Of a DNA stretch of 41,879 bases, positions 8,468 to 18,386 are shown one piece after another; within the stretch, counting starts at the first letter, position 1; each line of letters starts with the position of its first letter. The notes beneath the pieces were generated by a model. That model made no database searches, was not told the origin of the DNA, and worked only from the letters and a program-made list of their open reading frames with translations. The position numbers and the translations under genes are program-made. The stretch covers positions 1 to 41,879 of the forward strand of contig JARLIJ010000287.1 of the NCBI GenBank assembly GCA_031291795.1, read 5' to 3'. Source of the DNA: Acetobacteraceae bacterium (GTDB taxonomy: Bacteria; Pseudomonadota; Alphaproteobacteria; Acetobacterales; Acetobacteraceae).

Positions 8468-8875
8468 TCAGCCCTGCATCGCCTTGCGGACGTCGAGCGC
8501 GGCCTGACGATAATCGTAGGTCGGATAGAACTCGGTACGGTAGCCGCCCCAGGCCGATTCCTCCAGCACGCGATTGACCTCCCGTAACCGCTCCGGCGGC
8601 ACCTTCAGCGTCACCACCTGGCCGATGCCCATCATGACGTACCACGACACGACCTCGATCCCCGGCGGCGGGAAGCGTCGGAAGAAGCCGGTCTGCTTCA
8701 GGTGCTCGTTGATCTCCGCAAGCGTCTTGGTCTCATCGTGACGCAGGAACACGGTCAGCAGGAAGTCCTGCGCTGCCGCGGCCGGCGCGGGGGGCGCCTG
8801 CTGCGCATCGGCCACACCCGCAACCAGGGTCAGAAGCGTGGCGCCGGTCACTGCGCGCCGGGTCGTCGTGGTCAT
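8468..8875 (-). CDS. Small exported protein, muconolactone-isomerase-like fold suspected
   Basis: This 135-residue protein has an N-terminal signal peptide (basic start with an Arg pair, hydrophobic stretch, cut probably near ADAQQ). The mature part has the alpha/beta pattern of ferredoxin-like small isomerase-type proteins, with HLKQTGFFRRFPPPGIEV and MMGIGQVVTLKV. No enzymatic motif can be named. The ATG at 8875 is preferred over one at 8947 because GGAGAGA precedes it and the signal peptide then sits at the N-terminus. It converges on the MBOAT gene and is divergent from the lysR gene. Confidence 0.75.
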   Translation of the reverse strand: MTTTTRRAVTGATLLTLVAGVADAQQAPPAPAAAAQDFLLTVFLRHDETKTLAEINEHLKQTGFFRRFPPPGIEVVSWYVMMGIGQVVTLKVPPERLREVNRVLEESAWGGYRTEFYPTYDYRQAALDVRKAMQG

Positions 8876-9092
8876 ACTGTTCTCTCTCCGCATCTCGTCG
8901 GTTGAACCGAAAGCCGTACCGCTCTTGCGGTTTGGCAGGGCAGCCATGTCCGCGCCGGTCGGTGGTCGCCGCGCGGATGCAGCGCATATGGGGATGCGAT
9001 CGCAGTGCGAATGGAGAAAGGGTCACGCCGGGGATAGTGCGGCAGGCCCGCCTGTTTGCTATTCTGTGGAAAACCGCAAACAGGAACGAGCC

Positions 9093-10082
9093 ATGCCGCG
9101 AGGGTCGGATCGGCTGTTGCTACAGCCTGACGAGAATCACGATGTCGTTACTCCCGAGGTGATAACCAACCACCCTGGGGAACTCGTAAGCTGGGCCAAT
9201 GTAGACCTCAACCTGCTGGTGGTGTTCGACGCCATCCTGCAGGACGCCAGCCTCACGCGCGCGGGCCGTCGGCTCGGCCTCAGCCAGCCCGCCACCAGCC
9301 ACGCCCTGGGGCGCCTGCGCCACATGCTGCATGACGAATTGTTCATCCGCGGCCCTGACGGCATGCAGCCCACCCCCCGCGCCATTCAGATGGCCGAACC
9401 GGTGCGCGAGGCGCTCAGCCTGTTGCGCCTGACGCTGGAGCCCGAGGAATTCGATCCGCGCACCAGCAAGCGCAAGTTCACGCTCGCGGTCAACAACTTC
9501 GCCGCCCGCGCCATCATCCCCGCCTTGACGCGCCGGGTCGCACAGGAGGCGCCGAATCTCTCGCTCGACGTGCGCCCGATCGGTCGGCTGGACGTGCTCG
9601 ATTCGCTGGACTCGGATGGCGCGGACGTCGCCCTGACCGTGGTGGGCGAGGGCGGCGAGCGCTTCAAATGCGTGCGCATCATGGAGGACGACTACGTCGC
9701 GGTGCTCGACCGCAACCATCCGGCTGCGCACACGGTGCTCACCCACAAGCGCCTGGCGGAGATGCCGCACATCGCCGTCACCTCGACCGGCGACGACACC
9801 AGCTTCGTCGATCGTGCCCTGGCCGAGCACGGACTGACCCGCCGGATCGCCGTGCGCGTGCCGTTCCTCACGATCGCCGTGCTGCTGGCGGACTCCGAAT
9901 ACGTCGTGGTCTTGCCGCGACGGGTCGGCACCGACCTTGCGAGAATTTGTTCGCTGGTGGTGAAGGACCTGCCGTTCGCGCCGCCATGGATCGCGGTTTC
10001 GATGATCTGGCACCGGCGGCTCGACAACCACCCGGCCCAGCGCTGGCTGCGTGATACGATCCGTAGCATTTCTCCGGATTGA
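9093..10082 (+). CDS. LysR-family transcriptional regulator
   Basis: This 329-residue regulator has the winged helix-turn-helix near residues 37-95 (NLLVVFDAILQDASLTRAG, then LSQPATSHALGRLR) and a periplasmic-binding-like effector domain after it. The N-terminus is about 30 residues longer than usual. The effector half resembles the NodD/NahR/LinR branch (RKFTLAVNNFAARAIIPAL). AGGA lies about ten bases before the ATG at 9093. The RND efflux pair starts 103 bases downstream on the same strand, so this is a plausible local regulator of that pump, or of the divergent small gene. The effector is unknown. Confidence 0.92.
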   Translation: MPRGSDRLLLQPDENHDVVTPEVITNHPGELVSWANVDLNLLVVFDAILQDASLTRAGRRLGLSQPATSHALGRLRHMLHDELFIRGPDGMQPTPRAIQMAEPVREALSLLRLTLEPEEFDPRTSKRKFTLAVNNFAARAIIPALTRRVAQEAPNLSLDVRPIGRLDVLDSLDSDGADVALTVVGEGGERFKCVRIMEDDYVAVLDRNHPAAHTVLTHKRLAEMPHIAVTSTGDDTSFVDRALAEHGLTRRIAVRVPFLTIAVLLADSEYVVVLPRRVGTDLARICSLVVKDLPFAPPWIAVSMIWHRRLDNHPAQRWLRDTIRSISPD

Positions 10083-10185
10083 ACTGCCACATTCGCGCCG
10101 CACATGTCCCCATGCGTACGGCGACGGCTCCCCTGGACCCACCTGCCGACAATATGAGTGCGTGTCAGTGAAGTCAGGAGGTCCG

Positions 10186-11358
10186 ATGCCCGGTTCGGCG
10201 CGGTTTTCATTCCGCTCATGGAGAAATGTGCTCGGGGTGGCGCTGGGCGCGGCCCTGGCCGGCGGCACCGCGATCGGGGTCGGCATGGCGCAGCAGGCGG
10301 CGCCGGCCTCCGCGCCCGCCAATGCTCCCCCTGCCAACCCCGCCGTGCCGGTGATGACGACGGTCGCGCAGCGTCGCGACGTACCGATCGACGCCGAGGG
10401 TGTCGGCACCATCCAGGCCTACCAGTCAGTGTTGATCCGTTCGCGCGTCGACGGCCAGCTCATGCAGGTCCCGGTGGCCGAGGGCCAGATGGTGCGCAAG
10501 GGCGACCTGATCGCGCAAATCGATCCACGGCCTTACCAGGCGGCGCTCGACGGTGCCCGCGCCAGGCAGGCGCAGGACGCCGCCCAACTGGCGAACGCAC
10601 AGCGCGACCTGGTGCGCTATTCGTCGCTGTCGCGGCAGGACTTCGCGTCGCGCCAGCAGGTCGACACCCAGCAGGCACTGGTGAACCAGGACGTCGCCAC
10701 GGTGCAGGGTGATGTCGCCGCAGTGGAAGCGGCACAGATCAATCTCGACTACTGCTCGATCACCTCGCCAGTGGACGGGCGCGTCGGGCTGCGGCTGGTC
10801 GATCCCGGCAACCTGGTGCACGCCACCGACACGACCGGCATCATCAGCATCACCCAGGTGCATCCGATCGCGCTGACCTTCACCCTGCCACAGACCGCGC
10901 TGCCCGCGATCCAGGCCGGCCTGGCGCAGGGCAAGCTCCCGGTGCGGGCCTACAGCACGGACGACCGCACGCTGCTGGGGGAGGGCACGCTGCTGACCCC
11001 GGACAACGCGATCGACACCACGACCGGCACGATCCGGTTGAAGGCGGTGTTTGCGAACCAGGACAACCGGCTGTGGCCGGGCCAGTTCGTCAACGCCCAT
11101 CAGCAACTTTCGATCGCGCACCAGGCCGTGACGGTGGCGCCGGCGGCGATCCAGCACGGGCCGGACGGGCTGTACGTCTATCTTGTCAAGCCGGACAACA
11201 GCGTCGCCAGCCAGCCTGTGACGGTCGGCTACCAGACCCCGCAACTGGCGGTCGTCACCGCTGGCCTCTCGGGCGGCGAAACCGTCGTGCTCAGCGGCCA
11301 GTCCCGGTTGCAGCCCGGCCTGCGAGTCGCTGCCACGCCCGCCCCGGCAGCGGGTTGA
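10186..11358 (+). CDS. RND efflux periplasmic adaptor (MdtA/HlyD type)
   Basis: This 390-residue membrane fusion protein begins with a basic stretch and one hydrophobic helix (about 12-35) followed by an Ala/Pro-rich linker. The lipoyl half-motifs flank a coiled-coil hairpin (VLIRSRVDGQLMQVPVAEGQ near residue 85; CSITSPVDGRVGLRLVDPGN near residue 195), with beta-barrel and membrane-proximal domains after that. It bridges the inner-membrane pump to an outer-membrane channel. A perfect AGGAGG at 10176-10181 fixes the start. The pump gene begins 25 bases downstream. No TolC-like gene is present in the window. Confidence 0.95.
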   Translation: MPGSARFSFRSWRNVLGVALGAALAGGTAIGVGMAQQAAPASAPANAPPANPAVPVMTTVAQRRDVPIDAEGVGTIQAYQSVLIRSRVDGQLMQVPVAEGQMVRKGDLIAQIDPRPYQAALDGARARQAQDAAQLANAQRDLVRYSSLSRQDFASRQQVDTQQALVNQDVATVQGDVAAVEAAQINLDYCSITSPVDGRVGLRLVDPGNLVHATDTTGIISITQVHPIALTFTLPQTALPAIQAGLAQGKLPVRAYSTDDRTLLGEGTLLTPDNAIDTTTGTIRLKAVFANQDNRLWPGQFVNAHQQLSIAHQAVTVAPAAIQHGPDGLYVYLVKPDNSVASQPVTVGYQTPQLAVVTAGLSGGETVVLSGQSRLQPGLRVAATPAPAAG

Positions 11359-11383
11359 ACCCATCTTCTGACGGACGGTCCGC

Positions 11384-14300
11384 ATGAGTATTTCCACGCC
11401 CTTCATCCGGCGCCCGATCGGCACATCGTTGCTGATGGCGGCCGTCTTCCTGGTGGGGCTGGCGGCCTATCCGCTGCTGCCGGTGGCCCCCCTGCCGCAG
11501 GTGGACTTCCCGACCATCACCGTTACTGCCCAGTATCCCGGCGCCAGCCCGGACACCATGGCCTCCTCCGTCGCCGAACCGCTGGAGACGCAGTTCAGCC
11601 AGATCAACGGCCTGGCGCAGATGACGTCGATGAACGTGCTGGGCACCAGCACGCTGACACTGCAGTTCGACCTCGACCGCAACATCGACGCCGCCGCCGC
11701 CGACGTGCTGGAGGCGATCAACGCCGCGCAAGGCCAGTTGCCGAAGAACCTGCCCAACCAGCCGACGATCCGGAAGATCAACCCGGCCGACGCGCCGATC
11801 TTTCTGCTGTCGGTACAGTCCGACCAATTGCCGCTGACCGCGGTCGATGATGCCGCCGAGAACATCCTGGCCCAGCATCTGTCGAAGATCTCCGGCGTTG
11901 CGCAGGTCCTGGTGGGCGGCCAGCAGAAGCCTGCCATCCGCGTGCAGATCGATCCCGCGAAGCTGGCCTCGATGGGCCTGACGCTGGAGGACGTGCGTGG
12001 CGTGCTGGCCAACGCCACGGTGAACAGCCCGAAGGGCAGCATCGACGGGCCGACCTCGTCCTACACCGTGATGGCGGACGATCAGCTCACGCACCCGGAC
12101 CCGTACAACGACATCGTCGTGGCCTGGAAGAATGGTGCGCCGGTGCGCATCCGCGACATCGGCCAGGCCGTGCGCGGCCCGCAGAATCGCGAGCTGCAGG
12201 CCTGGCAGAACGGCAAGTCCGGCGTGCTGCTGGTGGTGTTCAAGCAGCCGGGTGCCAACGTCATCGGCACGGTGGATCGCGTGAAGGCGGCGCTGCCGGC
12301 GCTGGAGGCCTCGATACCGCCCGCTATCCACGTCAACACCATCGTCGATCGCACGCAGACCATCCGCGCTTCCGTGGCCGACGTGGAGTTCACGCTGGCG
12401 CTGTCGATCGGCCTTGTCGTGATGGTGATCTTCCTGTTCCTGCGCAGCGTCTGGGCGACGATCATCCCGTCCATCACCGTCCCGCTCGCGCTGGTCGGCA
12501 CGCTGGCCGTGATGTACGTGCTGGGCTACAGCCTGGACAATCTGTCGCTGATGGCGCTGACCATCGCGGTCGGCTTCGTGGTCGACGATGCGATCGTGAT
12601 GCTGGAGAACATCCACCGCCACATCGAGGACGGCATGGCGCCGATGGAGGCGGCCATCAAGGGCGCCGGCGAGATCGGCTTCACCATCGTCTCCATCAGC
12701 GTGTCGTTGATCGCCGTGTTCATCCCGCTGCTGCTGATGGGTGGCATCGTGGGCCGGCTGTTCCGCGAGTTCGCCATGACGGTGTCGATCACCGTGGTGG
12801 TCTCGGCGATGGTGTCGCTGACGCTGACGCCGATGATGTCGTCGCGCTTCCTGGCCGCCGAACATGGCAAACACGGCAAGCTCTACCGCATCATTGAAGC
12901 AGGCTTCGACGGTATCCTCGGCTTCTACCGGCGCACGCTGGATATCGCTCTGAAGTTCCGGTTCATCACGCTGATGGTGTTCCTGGCCACGGTGACGGTG
13001 ACCGGCATGCTGTTCGTTGCAATCCCCAAGGGCTTCTTTCCGACCCAGGATATCGGCCTGATCATCGGCATCACGGAGGGCGCGCAGAACGCCTCCTACC
13101 AGCAGATGGTCGAGCTGCAACGCAAGATCAACGACATCATCGGGCAGGACCCGGCGGTGGCGAGCTATGCCGCGCAGGTCGGCGCGGGGACGGCCGGCCA
13201 GCAGGGCAATGACGGGCGCGTCTACATCAACCTGAAGCCGTGGGACCAGCGGCCGGGCGATGACGTGATGAAGGTGATCGCCCGGCTGTCGCAGAAGGTG
13301 CAGTCGGTGGCCGGCATCCAGCTGTTCATGCAGCCGGCGCAGGACATCAACGTCGGCGGCCGCATGTCACGCACGATGTATCAGTACACCCTGCAGGACG
13401 CCGATACCGGGGAGCTGAATGCCTGGGCGCCGAAGCTCCTCGCGCGGATGAAGGCCGATCCGCATCTGCGCGACGTCGCGACCGACCAGCAGATCGCCGG
13501 CACCACGGCCACGCTGACGATCGACCGCAACGCCGCCCAGCGCTTCGGCATCCAGCCGCAGCAGATCGACGACACGCTGTACGACGCGTTCGGCCAGCGT
13601 GAGGTGACGCAGTACTTCACCCAGCTCAACTCGTATTTCGTGATCCTGGAGGTGCCGCCGGACCTGGAGGGTGAGGTCTCGACGCTGGACAAGCTGTACG
13701 TGAAGGCGCCCAGCGGGCAGGCGGTGCCGCTGTCGGTGCTGGTGCATGTCGATACGCGGCCGGTGACGCCGCTGGCCGTCAACCACCAGAGCCAGTTCCC
13801 CGCCGTGACCATCTCCTTCAACCTCGCAGCCGGCGCCTCGCTCGGAGACGCCGTGAACGCGATCGACAGCATGCGGACGGAGCTGCACGCACCGCTTTCG
13901 CTGGAGGGCGACTTCGAGGGATCGGCCCAGGCTTTCCAGAGTTCGCTGGCGAGCGAGCCCTACCTGATCGCAGCCGCGCTGACTGCGGTCTACATCATCC
14001 TGGGCGTGCTGTATGAGAGCTACATCCTGCCGCTGACCATCCTCTCGACGCTGCCATCCGCGGGCGTGGGCGCTCTGCTGATGCTGATGGCGGCGCACAC
14101 CGACCTTTCCGTGATCGCGATGATCGGCGTCATCCTGCTGATCGGCATCGTCAAGAAGAACGGCATCATGATGGTGGACTTTGCCATCCACGCCGAACGC
14201 AACGACGGCATGGCGCCGCTGAACGCGATCCGCCAGGCCTGCCTGTTGCGCTTCCGCCCGATCCTGATGACGACGATGGCCGCCCTGCTGTCCGGCCTGC

Positions 14301-14512
14301 CGCTGATGCTGGAGAACGGGGCGGGGTCGGAACTGCGCAAACCGCTGGGCTATGCGATGGTCGGCGGCCTTGCACTGAGCCAGATCCTGACGCTTTACAC
14401 GACCCCGGTGATCTACCTGTACCTCGACCGGCTGCAGCATTGGCTGATGCCGCGGCGGCACGCGCATCTGCCGCGACTGGCATCGAAGTTGGCCGAAGCC
14501 GAGGGGGACTGA
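11384..14512 (+). CDS. RND multidrug efflux pump, MdtB/MdtC type
   Basis: This 1042-residue protein has the full RND layout of two repeats, each with one helix, a large periplasmic loop and five or more helices. The proton-relay acids are in GFVVDDAIVMLENI, and the partner lysine is in IVKKNGIMMVDFA. The opening FIRRPIGTSLLMAAVFLVGLAAYPLLPVAPLP and the C-terminal helices are typical of the MdtB/MdtC branch of hydrophobe/amphiphile exporters. It is coupled to the adaptor gene upstream and probably works with it to expel small toxic compounds. Only one pump subunit is present, whereas enteric MdtBC uses two. It converges on the metalloprotease gene. Confidence 0.96.
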   Translation: MSISTPFIRRPIGTSLLMAAVFLVGLAAYPLLPVAPLPQVDFPTITVTAQYPGASPDTMASSVAEPLETQFSQINGLAQMTSMNVLGTSTLTLQFDLDRNIDAAAADVLEAINAAQGQLPKNLPNQPTIRKINPADAPIFLLSVQSDQLPLTAVDDAAENILAQHLSKISGVAQVLVGGQQKPAIRVQIDPAKLASMGLTLEDVRGVLANATVNSPKGSIDGPTSSYTVMADDQLTHPDPYNDIVVAWKNGAPVRIRDIGQAVRGPQNRELQAWQNGKSGVLLVVFKQPGANVIGTVDRVKAALPALEASIPPAIHVNTIVDRTQTIRASVADVEFTLALSIGLVVMVIFLFLRSVWATIIPSITVPLALVGTLAVMYVLGYSLDNLSLMALTIAVGFVVDDAIVMLENIHRHIEDGMAPMEAAIKGAGEIGFTIVSISVSLIAVFIPLLLMGGIVGRLFREFAMTVSITVVVSAMVSLTLTPMMSSRFLAAEHGKHGKLYRIIEAGFDGILGFYRRTLDIALKFRFITLMVFLATVTVTGMLFVAIPKGFFPTQDIGLIIGITEGAQNASYQQMVELQRKINDIIGQDPAVASYAAQVGAGTAGQQGNDGRVYINLKPWDQRPGDDVMKVIARLSQKVQSVAGIQLFMQPAQDINVGGRMSRTMYQYTLQDADTGELNAWAPKLLARMKADPHLRDVATDQQIAGTTATLTIDRNAAQRFGIQPQQIDDTLYDAFGQREVTQYFTQLNSYFVILEVPPDLEGEVSTLDKLYVKAPSGQAVPLSVLVHVDTRPVTPLAVNHQSQFPAVTISFNLAAGASLGDAVNAIDSMRTELHAPLSLEGDFEGSAQAFQSSLASEPYLIAAALTAVYIILGVLYESYILPLTILSTLPSAGVGALLMLMAAHTDLSVIAMIGVILLIGIVKKNGIMMVDFAIHAERNDGMAPLNAIRQACLLRFRPILMTTMAALLSGLPLMLENGAGSELRKPLGYAMVGGLALSQILTLYTTPVIYLYLDRLQHWLMPRRHAHLPRLASKLAEAEGD

Positions 14513-14528
14513 GGCTCCGGCTGGGGCC

Positions 14529-15530
14529 TCAGACCTCGGCGCTGGTCGCGCGCTGCCGGCGGGCGCGCACCGCAACCAGGCCGAACGCGGCCGGCAGCAG
14601 GCAGGCGAGCGCCGTGGGTTCCGGCGCCGCCTGCCAGCCCAGGTCGTTCATGATCTCCTGGTCGACCAGAGAGAGCGGGGCGTACACGCCGGGCGTGCCA
14701 TACGCATCGTACGGATCGGCGAAAGCGGTGCTGGCCCAGTCCTGGATATCGGCGCCGTTGCCGTTCGGGCCGTTATAGTATTTGGCCACGGTCGCGCAGC
14801 CGTCGGTCGAGAAGTAGACGTTGGTCGCCGCCGGATCCATGTTGATCACGCCCGATCCGCCAGGGCCAGTCGCGGTGCAGCGGAACAGGTCGATCGGCGT
14901 GTTGTAGTTGAAGTTGCCGTTCGCGAGCTGCGTGGACCGGCCCATCAGCTCCGAGATCTCGTGCTCGGCCGCGTCGATGAAGCTGTACGCGTTGGCGGCC
15001 GGCGTGCTGGTGCCCGCGAAGTCCCAGCCCTGCCCGCTGCCGATATTGCTGCCGATGTAGAACGTGCCGTTCAACCCCGCCAGCTTGCCGGGAATGAGGC
15101 CGAGTGCCTTTTCCTCGGCGGTCGACACGGCGATCAGGCCGCTCTTGGTGGTGGCCGGTTCGGTCAGCGGCAGTTCGTTGGTCGCAGTGATCGAGGCCGC
15201 GGTCGATGCGCTATCGATCAACGCCGTCCGGACATCGGCATAGGTATAGGCATCGTTGTAGGTGGCGAGGCTGCCGGCGAGGAAACCCTGCGTCGTCATC
15301 GCCGATACGGTGATGTTGAGCGTGACGTTGTTGGCGAACATGCTGCTGAAGGTGTTGCCGACCGCGATGACGTCGGCCTCCAGCGTGGCCACGTTCGCGC
15401 CGAAATTGGTCGCGTTGATGCTCGAATCGAAGGTGAAGTCGAAGGTCAGCCCGGCGCGGGCCGGCGACGCGGCGCCGCCCAGCACAAGGATTGCGGCGGC
15501 GAGGGCGAGCGGTGACGTGAAGCGGGTCAT
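14529..15530 (-). CDS. PEP-CTERM anchored NF038122-type metalloprotease
   Basis: This 333-residue secreted protein has a clear signal peptide cut near ARAGL. Its central zinc-type motif is HEISELMGR (H190, E191), as in the NF038122-type metalloproteases. The C-terminus has a PEP motif (APEPTA), a hydrophobic helix and an Arg-rich tail, the PEP-CTERM sorting signal cleaved by exosortase. The protein is therefore expected to be secreted and processed at the envelope. Asn, Thr and Gly are abundant, as is usual for such substrates. GGAGAGGAC precedes the ATG at 15530. No exosortase gene is in the window. The substrate is unknown. Confidence 0.85.
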   Translation of the reverse strand: MTRFTSPLALAAAILVLGGAASPARAGLTFDFTFDSSINATNFGANVATLEADVIAVGNTFSSMFANNVTLNITVSAMTTQGFLAGSLATYNDAYTYADVRTALIDSASTAASITATNELPLTEPATTKSGLIAVSTAEEKALGLIPGKLAGLNGTFYIGSNIGSGQGWDFAGTSTPAANAYSFIDAAEHEISELMGRSTQLANGNFNYNTPIDLFRCTATGPGGSGVINMDPAATNVYFSTDGCATVAKYYNGPNGNGADIQDWASTAFADPYDAYGTPGVYAPLSLVDQEIMNDLGWQAAPEPTALACLLPAAFGLVAVRARRQRATSAEV

Positions 15531-15632
15531 GTCCTCTCCGGATAGAAGGCCAACGGCAATAATGTCGATTGGCAATTCTAAACGGCCAGGGGCGTCCTGT
15601 CTTCCCATTTGCCCGCCACGTGCGGGCCGTCG

Positions 15633-17306
15633 TCACATCGCCGGGGCCGAGGATCGATCGACCTCGCCGGCGCGCGCATCCAGCGGCGCCTGTCCGCTCA
15701 GGCTGAGCGCCACCGCTTCCGCCAGCCGGATCCCGTCCACGCCCGCCGACAGGATCCCCCCCGCGTAGCCCGCGCCTTCGCCGCCCGGGAACAGCCCCCC
15801 GGTGTTCAGGCTCTCGAACCCCAGGTTGCGGGTGACGCGCACCGGCGAGGAGGTACGGGTCTCCACGCCCGTCATCACGGCATCGTCACGGGCGAAACCG
15901 GGGATTTGCCGGTCGAACGCCGGCAGCGCCTCCCGGATCGCATCCACCGCAAACGCCGGCAGGCAGGTCGCGAGGTCGGTTGGGGTCACGCCCGGCTTGT
16001 ACGACGGCACGATCTCCCCCAGCCCCGCCGACGGTTTCCCGGCGAGGAAATCCCCTACCGTTTGGCACGGCGCCGCATAGGTGCCCCCGCCCGCCTCGAA
16101 CGCGCGATGCTCCCAATGCCGCTGGAACGCGATGCCCGCCAGCGGCCCGTCGGGATAATCCGTCGCCGGATCGACCCCCACCACGATGCCGGCATTGGCA
16201 TTGAACTCCGCTCGCGAATACTGGCTCATGCCGTTGGTCGCGACGCAGCCCGGCTCCGAGGTCGCGGCGACCACGCGCCCGCCCGGGCACATGCAGAACG
16301 TGTAGACCGAACGCCCGTTGGCGGCATGGTGCACCAGCTTGTAGTCGGCCGCCCCCAACACGGGATGGCCCGCGAACCGGCCGAACCGGGCGCGGTCGAT
16401 CAGCGCCTGCGGATGCTCGATGCGCACCCCGATGGAGAACGCCTTGGCCTCGATATGCACGCCGCGGGCATGCAGCATCGCGAACGTCTCGCGCGCGCTA
16501 TGCCCGATCGCCAGCACGACATGGTCGGCGGCGATCCGCTCGCCGTCCGCCAGCACGACGCCGCGGACCTGGCGCGACCCGTCGGGGCGGGTCTCGATAT
16601 CGAAATCCTCGACGCGTGCGCCGAAGCGGTATTCCCCGCCCAGCGCCTCGATCTTGGTGCGGATGCCCTCCACGACGGTGACCAGGCGGAATGTGCCGAT
16701 GTGCGGCTTGCTGACATACAGGATGTCCTCCGGCGCGCCGGCCGCCACGAACTCGGTCAGCACCTTCCGGCCGAGATGGCGCGGGTCCTTGATCCCGCTG
16801 TACAGTTTGCCGTCGGAGAACGTGCCCGCACCGCCCTCACCGAACTGCACGTTGCTTTCGGCGGTCAGCACGGAGCGCCGCCACAGCGCCCAGGTGTCGC
16901 GGGTCCGTTCGCGCACGATCCGGCCGCGTTCGAGGATGATCGGGCGGAACCCCATCTCGGCCAGCGCGAGCGCGGCCATCAGGCCGCACGGCCCGCAGCC
17001 GATCACGATCGGACGCAACCCAACCGGCTCCGAGACCTTCACCGGCGGGCGGTAGGTTGTATCGGGCGCGGGGCCGACATGCGTGTCGCCGGCGAGGCGG
17101 CCCAGCACACCGGGCTCATCGCGCAACGCGACGTCGATATTGTAGACCAGCCGGATCTCGCTGCGCCGGCGCGCATCGTGGCCGCGGCGCGCGATAGACC
17201 AGTGCAGGATGTCGGCCGGCGCGCATCGCAAGCGTCCGGCGATCGCGGCCGGCAGGGCGGCAGCGTCGTGGTCAAGTGGCAGGATCAGTTCGGTCAGTCT
17301 TAACAC
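15633..17306 (-). CDS. NAD(P)/FAD-dependent dehydrogenase, COG2509-like
   Basis: This 557-residue flavoprotein has a roughly 95-residue N-terminal domain, then a dinucleotide-binding motif IVIGCGPCGLMAALALAE and ILERG. Further motifs are GEGGAGTFSDGKLYSG, a mid-domain VVLAIGHSARE, and a C-terminal GLFPGGEGAGYAGGI that closes the FAD site. This set is typical of the conserved but poorly understood COG2509 group. The likely start is GTG at 17306, since the ATG a few bases upstream is out of frame; AGGACC sits nine bases before it. It is transcribed alone, divergent from prpB. The reaction is unknown. Confidence 0.85.
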   Translation of the reverse strand: MLRLTELILPLDHDAAALPAAIAGRLRCAPADILHWSIARRGHDARRRSEIRLVYNIDVALRDEPGVLGRLAGDTHVGPAPDTTYRPPVKVSEPVGLRPIVIGCGPCGLMAALALAEMGFRPIILERGRIVRERTRDTWALWRRSVLTAESNVQFGEGGAGTFSDGKLYSGIKDPRHLGRKVLTEFVAAGAPEDILYVSKPHIGTFRLVTVVEGIRTKIEALGGEYRFGARVEDFDIETRPDGSRQVRGVVLADGERIAADHVVLAIGHSARETFAMLHARGVHIEAKAFSIGVRIEHPQALIDRARFGRFAGHPVLGAADYKLVHHAANGRSVYTFCMCPGGRVVAATSEPGCVATNGMSQYSRAEFNANAGIVVGVDPATDYPDGPLAGIAFQRHWEHRAFEAGGGTYAAPCQTVGDFLAGKPSAGLGEIVPSYKPGVTPTDLATCLPAFAVDAIREALPAFDRQIPGFARDDAVMTGVETRTSSPVRVTRNLGFESLNTGGLFPGGEGAGYAGGILSAGVDGIRLAEAVALSLSGQAPLDARAGEVDRSSAPAM

Positions 17307-17459
17307 GGCACATGGTCCTGGTGCGGGCGGGGCGGAGAAACGCGCACCGCGCGCGCGGGTCAAGCCGCCACGCGGTTTTACACCCTCGATTTTTCCCCAC
17401 TCTGTTTTTCCTGGGACGCATCGGCTATCGGAAGCCAGCAGCCTCGGGAGCCAACCGCC

Positions 17460-18386
17460 ATGACCTATCTCGTTGCCGATGACCTGCCGACCGCCCCCGC
17501 CGGGGAGCGGTTGCGTGCCCTGCTGGCGCGGCCCGGCATCCTGCAGATGCCCGGCGCGCATAACGGCCAGGCCGCGTTGCAGGCCAAAGCCGCCGGCTTC
17601 GAGGCGCTGTACCTGTCGGGCGCGGCGATGACCGCCTCCATGGGCCTGCCGGACCTCGGCATCATCACGGTCGACGAGGTTTGCTTCTTCATCCGCCAGA
17701 TCACCCGTTCCTCCGGCCTGCCGCTGCTGGTCGACGGCGACACCGGTTACGGCGAGGCGCTGAACGTCATGCATATGGTGCGTAGCTTCGAGGATGCCGG
17801 CGCCGCGGCGGTCCATATCGAGGACCAGCTGCTGCCCAAGAAATGCGGCCACCTGAACGACAAGAAGCTGGCCGACGCGCATGACATGGCGGCCAAGATC
17901 GCGGCTGCCCGCAAGGCGCGCCGGCACCTCTACCTAATCGCCCGCACCGATGCCGCCGCCAGCGAGGGCCTGGACGGCGCCGTCGCCCGCGCGAAGCTGT
18001 TCATGGAGGCCGGCGCCGACGCGATCTTCCCCGAGGCGCTGAACACCGCCGAGATGTTCCGTGCCGCGGCGGAGCGGCTGCCGGGCGTGCCGCTGCTCGC
18101 CAACATGACGGAGTTCGGCCGCACGCCGTTCTTCTCCGCCAGCGAATTCGAGGCGATGGGCTACAAGATGGTGATCTGGCCGGTCAGCAGCCTGCGCGTC
18201 GCCAACAAGGCGCAGGAGGAGCTCTATGCCGCGCTGAAGCGGGATGGCGGCACGCACAGCATGGTCGAGCGCATGCAGACGCGCGCCGAGCTGTACGCGA
18301 CGATCGGGTACCATGATTATGAGGCGCTGGATGCGTCGATCGTGACGACCATCATCCCGCAAGGGATGCCCCAACGCCCCAAGTGA
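17460..18386 (+). CDS. prpB: Methylisocitrate lyase / PEP mutase family protein
   Basis: This 308-residue TIM-barrel protein belongs to the isocitrate lyase/PEP mutase superfamily. It has VDGDTGYGEALNV for metal binding, HIEDQ, and the catalytic loop KKCGH (127-131) with the active cysteine found in true lyases and absent from PEP mutase. IARTDA and the C-terminal VIWPVSSLR also match PrpB, which splits 2-methylisocitrate into pyruvate and succinate. No prpC or prpD is nearby, so oxaloacetate decarboxylase or another 2,3-dimethylmalate-lyase-type activity is possible. Its stop overlaps the GTG of the next gene (GTGA), so the two are coupled. Confidence 0.85.
   Translation: MTYLVADDLPTAPAGERLRALLARPGILQMPGAHNGQAALQAKAAGFEALYLSGAAMTASMGLPDLGIITVDEVCFFIRQITRSSGLPLLVDGDTGYGEALNVMHMVRSFEDAGAAAVHIEDQLLPKKCGHLNDKKLADAHDMAAKIAAARKARRHLYLIARTDAAASEGLDGAVARAKLFMEAGADAIFPEALNTAEMFRAAAERLPGVPLLANMTEFGRTPFFSASEFEAMGYKMVIWPVSSLRVANKAQEELYAALKRDGGTHSMVERMQTRAELYATIGYHDYEALDASIVTTIIPQGMPQRPK

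Noticed and set aside
11291-13120. 609-residue minus-strand frame antisense to the RND pump
   Set aside because: His/Arg/Gln-rich translation typical of antisense GC-rich codons; the plus strand encodes a complete RND pump.
15609-17303. 564-residue plus-strand frame
   Set aside because: Antisense to the COG2509-like flavoprotein, which has full FAD-binding motifs; the plus frame has none.
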